Positions 26,801 through 37,902 of a stretch of DNA of 64,000 nucleotides are shown here, piece by piece. Position 1 is the first letter of the stretch, and every line of letters begins with the position of its first letter. Source of the DNA: Cyprinodon diabolis (Eukaryota; Chordata; Actinopteri; Cyprinodontiformes; Cyprinodontidae); NCBI GenBank assembly GCA_030533445.1, contig CM060083.1, positions 26,110,166 to 26,174,165 of the forward strand. Direction: 5' to 3'. The notes under the pieces are model-generated. The model worked only from the letters and a program-made list of their open reading frames with translations. It made no database searches and had not been told where the DNA came from. The position numbers and the translations under genes were made by a program.

Positions 26801-29800
26801 TCAACTGTGTCAACAAGCAGAGTAAAGACTACATTGCAACAAAGGAATTTAGCACTATTTAATCTGGCGAACAGACTTGGATCTGTCTTAGATAGACATC
26901 AGCCTCTTGGTTTTTTGGTGTTAGTCTATGCACTCATTCTTCCCAAGAACTGGCACCTCCAAGAAAAAGGAGGAGTCAATAAGGAGGCCGTTCAGAACCT
27001 GATTATCACACAACAGATAATAAAGTTCCATTGATAATAACACTGTTCCAGTGTTCCATTCAAGGTTTCAAACATGTAATAATTGAATCAAAGACGAACT
27101 CATTTTAAAGCTTTAATGCCTTTACCAATATTCAAAGTTATTACTATTGATTATCCTTAGAAACTTTTCAGGAACACTATTGGGAATGCATATGAGATTG
27201 TTATAGATTATCTTAAAAGTCCATTAAGGAAACTTTTCAATGGTGCTGTTGAAATTAACTATGTTCTATGAATCTCTGAATTCATAACGTCATTCTAAAA
27301 AATGACTTGATTATATGTTGTGTTTCAAGCTTGATAATCATTGAGATGTGGTAACTGATATGTTCAGTTGTCAGCCTAGATACAATGCCAACACATTCTA
27401 ATAATGATAGATGCACTGTTTTTGGTACTCTGTTGTAAAATGTTTGATAAACTAATTTGAGTACTGTTAATGTGTGAAAGACCTAATGAAATAAATATTA
27501 ACAGACGTGCAAACAAATGCTTTTAAAGTTTTATAAGTAAGGCAGCCAAACTGGATTTAGAGCTCAGAACCATCAGAAACTTTTTACATTCTAATGCACA
27601 ACTTTCTTGTATTTTTTTCAGACTTTGAAATTTCAACCTTTTTACAACCATATGTTCAAGCACAGACTTTATTAGGAACTTTTACACCAAAGAGAAAATA
27701 TCCATCTTCTTCTGTGGGTTTTTTTAAAACGTGTGTGAAAGTGGCAGTGTTTAGAAAACAGAGTTTAGTAATCCAGGTTCAGAAAGTAATAAGCCTGTCC
27801 ATTTGCATTTCCAGCCGCACAGCATAGACGGAGACTAATACTTAAACCAGTAGTTTCAAATTCCAAATAATGAGGGCTGCTGCCCTCATTAAAACTTATA
27901 GATGCCTCTCTGCTTTGACACACCTCTGCAAAATATAAGCTCAACAGCAAATCTTGACTGCTGTTTGTGAGGTAGTTTAGCCATTTGATTCATCAATGAA
28001 GGGCAAGGGACACAAATAAAGGTTGCATGACACTGTTCCAAACAATTTGAGATTCAAATTGTTGTCCTTAAAAGAAACTATGAGCCAATCCAACTCTATT
28101 ATCTCTATGAGGAATTGTGAATTGCTGCAATATAAATAAACTGAAATGAATTGAGATGTTTAGAACCAAGGGGTTAATTGAAAAGAGGAAAGGGCTCTTA
28201 CTTTCTGGAGCTGGATGTACCATCTTCTTATAGAAAACATGTTTTTTTTTGGGATATGTGTTACTAAAAGTGTAAGGACCATTGTTTTCAAAAAACTATA
28301 TTGTTTGCTTTATGAGCAGTGTGCTACCTCGGAGCCAATAGGTCCAGCTCTTCCCAAAGGTCCTTGGATACCCTGAATTTCACAAGAAAAAAAAAAAGAA
28401 AAACAACATTGAAATTAAAACTGAATCCATGTTGTACATCTTCACTGGGTTGGATGAAAATTATTATTTTAATACTCACAGGCCTTCCCTTCTCTCCGGG
28501 AGCTCCCCTTTTCCCAGGATCCCCTACAATACCCTGTTGAGTCACCATTTGAAACAAAGATAATTAGGAATTAACTCTGCCTGCAACATCCATCTGGGGA
28601 TGTGATGATTTAAGGAGTCCTCTTTCATTTACAGCAGAATGGATTATCAATGTGGTTTATGCTCTTTAAGCAGTGACTCATCTGCTCGTGTTGATACAGT
28701 GCAGGCTTTAGATCTTCGCCAAAATCCAGCCACATAAACTAATGCTGTTTATGGAAACGGCACATAGGCCAAAAACCCACTGTACTCTGATTCCAATGTT
28801 TTACCCCATCAGAAATGATTTAATAGCCTTCTGTGGTCACATGGGGGGATTTTGAACATTGGAACAACCAAAAAAAAAAATAATAACGACCAAAAAAATA
28901 CTAATAATAAGCATTCCCCCCCCACACACACACACACACACACAAAAAAAACAAAAAAAAAACACCTGCTTTCCTCTGAGTCCAGGCCTCCCTGTAGCTC
29001 CAGAATTCCCTTTTTGGCCCTGAAAATGAAGTGGGATGAGTTTAGATACTTTTAGATGAGAAGTTAAAGATCTAAATTGAAGAGAAACACAAATACCTTC
29101 ACTCCTTGAAACCCAGGAATTCCTGGATATCCTCGGAGGCCTTTAGTGCCCTTGAAGGAGGTAAAAAGGAGGTAGTGACGTTGCTGATTTTGAAAATGGT
29201 AAAAACTAAAAAGAAAGGTTAACATACAATCTCTCCTTGTTTCCCAGTTTCTCCAATGTCTCCATGAGGTCCTCGAATCCCCTTTATTACAAAGACATCC
29301 AGATAAAAGATTTAAAACTCACGCCACCGCTGAAACAAATGTGTTAAGTCAATAAAATCAAAACGAAGCAAAGGAGTTTACCTTGAAGCCTGCAGCTCCT
29401 TTCAGTCCTTTTAGCCCTTTTGGACCTCTCTCTCCCTGTAAGACAGCATCTTATTCATGCACGCTTGTAGGGTTTCTTAATAAATTATGATGTAAATCTG
29501 AGTGATGAATTACCCGTTGTCCCCAGGGTCCTCTCATCCCTTTTTCTCCTTTGATCCCTGATTCGCCCTACGGATGTGTGTATGAGTTTTCATTTCTGAA
29601 GTGCATGCGTGGGCCACAAAAATAACAGCACTCAGGTACAAATAGACAGCTCACCTTTAGTCCTGTCTCACCAATATTCCCATAGTTTCCCGTCTTTCCA
29701 TGGATTCCCTACAAAAAAAAAAGTAATACAAGCATAGCTTGTTGCCTTGAAGCAGTTTTAATTTGCTGTTTACTGCAGAGGGCTACTCTCTGTTCTTGCT

Positions 29801-32800
29801 TGCATCATCAAAAGCCCAGCTAGAGGATAAATTATGCAAGTGAAAACAATGTAAACAATGTATGCATTTCTTATATTCAGCTAAATTAATTTGATATGAC
29901 TTCTTAGTACTATTTCTAATCAAAGAGGTTGGAACTTTGTAAATAGAGGATCAGTTAAAAATAGAATAACAGGAAAGCAATATTTAATTCAAAAGGAAAT
30001 GGAAAATATTTCTAGAAATCTATTACACACAGTATGAGATATTTCAAGGATAATTTAGATGGTTATGGTTTATAACTAATTGAAAACCTGTAAGCGCTCA
30101 TTACCCTCTACAAGTCAGGTAAGTCTAAAAAGGTCTATGTCAAACAAGCTGGCTGTTAACAGTGAAATGTATCTAAAAAGATTAGTGGTAGTTAAGTGAA
30201 AGGAAAACTTGTTGAACACAAAGGTTTAGAAGAATTTTGGGAAATCTCTGATGAACATATCCAGTCAACTTTTCATAAAGACTCTTGGATAGTTGTTGAA
30301 ACGTTTTCAGAAATACTGTTTATGTCATGATCTTGGCGCTGAGGACTGGCTTAATTGGGTGACAGTGGCGTCGGGTGCAGGAGTTTGCCCTGCAGTCTGA
30401 GGGTTGTTGGTTCGGTGCCCCGGAATTTAGTGTTGTTGAGTCCTCGGGCAAGACACTTCACTCACATTACCTACTCTGTGTGAAGTGTAAAGCGCTTTGG
30501 TCAAGTCTACTCACTTGAAAAAGTGCTATATAAGTACAGGCCATTTACCATTTATCATTTAATTTCTCATTTCATTCACCTATAAAATTATGCCTGGTTT
30601 TCTCATCACTGCTCATCTGATCCACCAGCTCATGTCTCTATTTATGGTGCTTGATCCCAGTCATCAGTGCCAGATCATTCTTGAGCCTTTGGTGTAGAGA
30701 GTTTTCCAGTGTTAATTATAGTGTTCTGTTTGCATGATCCTGACCCGTTTATGTCTTCAGACCTTTGAGCCTGCCTGCCCCAGTTCTCATCTGTTTGCCT
30801 GACCTGTCTTCAGACTCTTGTTGGATTCTGTTGTACGACCTTAGATCTGCCTCCTGATCAGCCCTCTGGATTATTCTGTCTTCCGTCATCTGCTCGGATC
30901 TGATCTCTTGTCAGTTCTGTTTCCTTCAAGGCTTCTGGAACTCTCTGTATAGCAAGCACTGCACTTTGTCAGCTGACCGGCTGGTATCAACCTCGTTTTC
31001 TGGGCATGAACTGTACTCTAAACCAGGTTAGTGACTCACGGATTCAGATTATCCTCCGTCTGGTTTTTTGTGTTTCTTCTCTCCAGAATTATCTTCTTCA
31101 GATGCCCTAGCCGCTGCTGCAGCAGATCCGCTAACTGTCAGTTTTTAAATAAATGCTTTTGAAGTTATCCCACTATCTGTCTGGGTGTTTATGTTCTGAG
31201 TCATTACAGCTTTTTGGTTGCCATGACCCAGATGACTAAGAATTTGCCCAAGCATCTGTGAGGCATGGACTGCACCTGGAGTCGGGTTTTAAAACCCTCT
31301 GGACATGGCCAACTACCACAGATTTACCAAAGACAATGTTTACAAGAGTTGGTATTCTCGGGTTAACCCATGCCTGACCTAATGGTGTAACTTGGGCTAA
31401 CGATGGAAAAGACTGATGAAGGGGCTTGGAGGAATAGGGGAGAGAAGAGAAACCACATTCATTGAGCTAGTGTGAAGTTTGCAGGCTCAGTGTTGATGTA
31501 GGAACCTGTGTCATCTGGTGGTGTTAAGCAGTTGTGTTCCATTCAAGTTCAAAGTCAGTCTAGCCCTCTACCAACACATTTTACAGCACTTCATGCTTGC
31601 AAGCTTTATTTGAATGCTAATTAAATTATTCAGGCTCTGCTTGATTGACCAACAAACTCAACTGACCTAAAACTTATTGAGAAACTGGTCAGTTGCTAGG
31701 AACAAGATTAGGCAGAGGCCCCAAACATGACAAAGTAGATAAATTGAAAGTTGCTTGCCAGCAGAGCCACAGAGCACCAGTGATGCAGCAAACCATGCAA
31801 AAGGAGCTCTGACTAACTATTAAGTGCTTACACTATTCAGAACATGGAAATACCTATCATAAAGCCCATATCTATGTACGATTGTATTTTTATTCACTTT
31901 TTCTTTTGCTGTAGCCATAATAATCCTACTCAACTTGAAAGATGGGAAAGATATCCCATGTGTAGTGAATCCATAGATGATAGAGTTCCTGATGTTTTTC
32001 TAATTTATTAAAAAGCACCTGTTATTACATTGTTTATTTTTCCTTTCACAAGGGACCCCAGCTTTGCATTGAAAAGAGTTATATTTATCCCATTAGGGGA
32101 ATAGTCAAGCCAAATTCACAAAACATTAGTCATAAATACAACAGGACAGATTTGAATTGTTTGCACAGATGGTGATTTCCAAAGATGAAGATGGAAAAGT
32201 GTTTTCCACTGCTTTGCCTGCATTAAACTGAGTCAAAAAACAGTTGAAACAAGGTCCGGGACACCTTTCTGTTGTCAGTTTATTTGACAATTTCACCTAA
32301 CAGCAAGCATTTGGCATAGTCAGCTGGACAGAGGTTAACCTCAGAGATGCCCTGACATTTACTACATTTGTGGGCAGGACAGCTTGTTCGATTGAAAGAC
32401 CACACACCATCTAACGTGGGCAAATTCATGAACCAGTGCCAGGAAATGCCCTCCTTGGATGCCTTCAAGAAAGCACAAACAAGTTGTGGGTTTGCGATTC
32501 ACAACCTGGCAGGAGGTCAAAACTCCAACCAGTTACTGGAGACAGATGTTTCCTCCCAGATGAGCTACAGCAGCAACTGAAGACATGAACATGTAGCATG
32601 TAGAACTCTGGAAATGTGCTCTGGGTGTTTCTTCAGGCAGCAGAGGGAGGTTTGTTTGAGTGCACTAACAACATGAATGCCAAACCATTGAATGTTTAAA
32701 AAAGAGAAAAATCTCCATCTTAAACAAGTTTTCTCCAGGGTGTTTTTAAAATGCTCCACGTTTTACTGCCTAGCATCAAAGAGATTAACAAGACATAAAT

Positions 32801-35800
32801 TTAAATTGGAAAAAACAGCATCTGAGGTTCTCTGTTGAATGTGTGACTGGCTCCTTTAGAAGGGGATTTTCTTCTGTAATAATACATCCCACGTTTCTCT
32901 CTAATAAGGTCTTCCTGAGATGAATTAGTGTTATTATCAACATTGATATGATAAAAAAAGCTTAATTATTTAACAGAGTTAAGCAACTCAACTGTACTCA
33001 GTACCAGATCACTGAGTGTTCTAGTTATTGCTCAGATGTCTGGTTTTCTGTTGTGTGGGGTTCATTACCACATCTGGGTTGGTTTATTCCCAATGCAAAA
33101 TCAAAAACATTAGAAGTCCTCTCATCTTGGGCCAATTTTAGAGAAATCGTACTTTCAAAAACAGTCTTTCTATATCAACTACAAAAACAAATTTATTGTC
33201 AACTTGTGTTTATTTTTGTTTATCTCAAACTCTTAAAAAATCTCCTGTAAACTGTGCTGGGAGTGCCTGTGTTTACAGTTACTAAGACCATCATTTTCAA
33301 GATTTCCCATCCATTTGTCTCAGTTGAGCTTCTTACTTGTTTTTTTGTTTTTTGCAGAGCTTTACAGTGTCACTTTAGAATCAGCTCAGCTATTTAGGGT
33401 GCAGTGAGAACAACTCAGTAGAACACATGCTGAGAACATTAATCAAACGTTGTGATGCAAACCTCAATTCTTGCATGACAGTTAAACATATTCTATTTAT
33501 TTACCCATTTTCCTGCTCTTCCTTGGTCCCCGGGTTTTCCTGGAAGCCCTCTGTGACCCTGTAGAACAGGATGCATATTTATAGCTATATATGTCAACAT
33601 AGTTTTACCTCATGTATGCATGTTCTACAAATTTCCACTGCAGGTGCACTCACCTTTGGCCCCGGAGGGCCCTGAAGGCCTGGTTGGCCATGCATACATT
33701 TGCAAGTCGCTCTTCCAGCTGTGAGGCCAATCTCTGCATATCCCCCACACTACCATGAACAGAAACCTCAGTAAGGTATAAACATTCACGCTTTTCTACA
33801 ATAGTTGAGGTGCATCAGTTTTAGAACATACATTCTCAGAGTTTACATGCAGTCATCACAAGCATAGAAATTATATTACTGTTTAGCTTTTTATCCTGCA
33901 TAGGAAGCATTCTTTTTCAGGATGTAGTTGTTTGACAACAGATTATTTCAAGGATTTCTAAAACAAGAAATGGGTGTTTAAGTCAAAATTTTACAAAAGA
34001 ATCGAGGCGGTTCTTACTGACTGGCAAGAGACCACAAACTTTTTATAGCTTTGACAAATTTGTAACCTAATTCTGGCTTAATACTTGATCAGTATTTCTT
34101 ATTTAAACAGCTAAAATGGAAAGATCCCCACTTTTGCAGAGAGTCTGCACATTTGCATCCCATACTGTACATTCTCCGAGAGGAACATTCCAGAAGCTTA
34201 ATCTTAACCTGTAATGTTTATTCCAAGAATAGTTCAAACACTTACTTGGGATCATTGTGCTGCCATGACCAGGTTTCAGCCTTCTTACTAAAACTGTCAT
34301 CATCTGATTAAAGAAAACTGCTCAGTGATAAAAAAAAAAAATAATAATAATCAAATGGAACCTGAGAGACTCAAGTGTGCAACAGTGGAGTCTACTAGGG
34401 CAATTGTGTGACGAAAAAAAAGATGAAAAATCACCCTGAGAAAGTTGAGACTTGGTGCTGGACCACAAAGACAATGCAGGTAACAAAAATAAGAAAATCG
34501 ATCTGCACATTAGATAGTCTGAAAACTTTTGTCTAAAAAAGAGCACATGGTCCAAATATCTGCTGTTTGAATAAAATAATTTGGGAGCTAAATCTAATGG
34601 GCATATCTACCTTTTTCATTCTCCAACTGTGTGACTGCCCATAGTGAAGAGCATAGATTAGAAAGAAGCAACTCCTCCAAAAATCTACTTAAAAAACAAC
34701 ATAAGCAGCCTGCAATGATAAGCTAAAGACACTTGAGAAGAGTTTATTCAAAGTGATAGAGACTAAGCTTTTTGGCCTCAGTGACAAAAAGGATGTTTGG
34801 GAACATCCATCGGAGGATTGCTTCCTTCAGGACAGTGGATCAACTTTTTAGCACGGTAGTAATGGTATAATGTTCAGAGTCATACTGTTGTAGATCAAAA
34901 AGGAAAAGTAGTAACTAACCTGTCGATTTATTCTCTTAGCAAACTGACTTGTTTGGGTGTTCTAATAGTAAAGTTTTCCTAAAAGCACAGCAGCAATGGC
35001 TTTGGAATAAAAATTGTTTGCAATGGTTTCTGAATTCGACCTGTCTATAATCTAGAGAACCATGAGTAAAAGGCAGATACCTACCAGCAAACACAAAATT
35101 GCAAAGGATTAACACCCCTTCTTAAAAAAAAGAGTATCTAGATTTCCAGTTAGAATGGTTAAAACATTCCACCTGACACTTGTGAAAGTAAAGCACATGT
35201 TTTTGCCTATGAGTGGAATTTTAACAATGAGTGTACTAAAGAAAAAACACAAAATGCCCATCACTGTTCATCACTGAAGATTACTTACAACACTGGAGAG
35301 CTCACAGCAGCTTTCAGAATATGCCTGCTCTGGATCACATGACACTTCCATCTGTTGGAGATCTACCTAATTACCAAACAAAGAAATCATTAAAAAAATG
35401 AAACTGCATAAAAATAAAGACATGTTTTAAATGTTACTCAGATTCAGGTTCTTAACATACAGAAGTTGAGCGGTCTCTTGCAGCTCGCTTGATGATGGAA
35501 GTGTAACCTCTGCGAGTGACTGGCCTCTGCTCATCGATATTCTCCACTTTGACCTCCTCACAGTCTATTAGCAATCTCACCTGGCTGTCCTTTAAGCTTA
35601 ATGCCAACTTGTGCCAGTCTCCATTAAACAACTTTCTTAAACCATGGAAAGTCCTCACCATCTGTGTCCCCTGGGGGCCAGTATAGAAAAAGTCTAATGA
35701 CCGTGCATCAGGCTGGAATCGCAGGCCGACTTGTTCACGCCCCTTTGGATCACTGACTTGCCAAAGGTCCCATGAACTCTGAGAAGTGTCATTGGTCATT

Positions 35801-37863
35801 TTAAATGTTGCAATGATGGAATATTTGGATGGAAATCCATCTGGAAACACATCACTGTGGAACAAAAGTGAAACCAAGATTCAGAGAGCTGGATAATGAA
35901 AAAAAAAATTATTAACATTAAAATAACTATGGACTAAACAAACGGTGACAATTTGAGACATTTATTTTTGATTCAGTTCAATTCCGTTTATTTATATTGC
36001 GGCTATTCGCAATGCATGTCATTTAAAGGCCCTTTAACCTGTTGACTGCATCAAGTCATTGACTTGCAAGACTGGATGAGCTTTCGGCAATGATTTTAAC
36101 TTCTTGTGATTTTTCATTTTCACATTTTGTCGTTGACTCTTTAGCAACCCCACACAGCAAGCATGCATCTGGTGAAAGTGGAGAGGAAAACCTCCCTTTT
36201 AACAGGAAGAAACTGACAGCAGAATCAGGCTCAGTGTGAACGGCCTTCTGCCGAATCCGACAGGAGTTAGAAGCAGATAAGATGAAGCTACTATAACTGG
36301 ACAAAGCAGAGAGAACATACAGCAATGAGCGGATCTTAACAAATACTGCAGAATGGGAGAATAGAGATAGAATGGAGGAAAATGAGGAAAAGTGTAAAGT
36401 CATAGTATGAATATAGAAAATAGCTCAGGATAACTAATTGGGAGGAGGTATGAGAGAGGTAGTGCCACAGTAGGATTCTTTATCATGAGGCAAACCCGAC
36501 CACATGTAAAAATAATTCAAGCATTTAATAGTAGTTCTCTCTTTGTGTTCAAGACAGTTTTTATGCTGGAAGGTTTCAGTCTTAAGCCTTTTGCACAGTC
36601 AGAGGTTTTCTTCCAGGATTGCCTTGCATTTACTAATACTTAGTTTAACATAATTTCTAACCAGATTCCCTGTTCCTGCTCAAAAAGTATCCCCACAAAC
36701 TGATGCTCCCACATTTATGGTTCACTGTGGAAATGCCAGAGCACCTTCTTCCTTGTGTTTGCTGTTATATGCCCGCTTGCAGCAAACTATAAAGATGGCT
36801 TCTTACAGACTTTGTTCAACAAAAGATTTATTGTTGTCAATTTTCCATAAAGTTCCAATTTTTGCAGTGCATAACCAATAATTGATTTTTATAAAGATTA
36901 TACCACATGATCTTTGGACCTTGGTAGCTCCTCATGAGTTTTCACAAGCCTCTTGGTCTCTAAGGTTGTCAGTTAAGGTGGGGCTGAATTTCATTATTTA
37001 TTTAGTTTTTTGTTGTTTTTTGTTTTTGGAAGGGGCTTTCATCATCCCTTTATCATATAAAATCAAAATATCTAAAAAAGCAAAGAAAAAAACAACATAC
37101 GTATTGGCCCTCTGAAGATGGATGGCGGGATTAACGCGGTAGGCCACTGTCTCAGGTTGGGACCCATGCACTCTCTTCACCCCTCTTGACTCAGCCACAT
37201 GGAACTCCTCCAGCAGATCAAAACCTCACAAGAAAAACATATAGGCCTAGTTTGACGTCACTTCAGTTTAATCATCAGAAAATCTGGACTGCTTTTGAAT
37301 CATAGATCAGTGTAGATATCATTGATTTATGTTAAGTAGCTGTATTACTTAGTGGTGTGATTAATGCCGCTATCCTTAAAATCCAGTATTTCATTATTCC
37401 TAACCTTGTATTCGGCCTCTGAACTTTTAACACTGGTTAGCTTCTGATGTTGTTTGTAATTGCCTCTAGGTGGTCCTTTAAGTATAACAATTCCGAATGA
37501 AAGATGGATGAGGTTTTAATTGTAAAAACAGTGATGTAAGCAGAGAAAAAAAAAACTGTCTTTCTTTTCACCCATACAGAAAGTTTTTGTGCCAGGTAGT
37601 TCAGTCAAATGAGCATTCTAAGGGCTGTTTAATTTACAGTGACACTGAGCCTAGGTGGCAGAACATCAAAGGCCCATGCACTCAAATTAACCTCATGATG
37701 ACCACATAATAGCATGCTTGCAATCAGAACAGGGAACAGTACTGATTGCAGTGAAGAACTCTAAAACACTGACATCAGCTGGTCATAATATGGAAGTGCA
37801 GAGGTGACTTTTTTAAAGATGAAACTTTTATAATATATTTTAATTGTTTAATATTGCTTAATA

Positions 37864-37902
<39 letters not shown>

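Noticed and set aside
36056..36403. 115-codon minus-strand frame between TSPN exons, considered as a missing VWA exon
   Set aside because: No VWA motif (no DxSxS), low-complexity Ser/Leu sequence, overlaps a dispersed repeat, and the flanking exons already join in frame without it.
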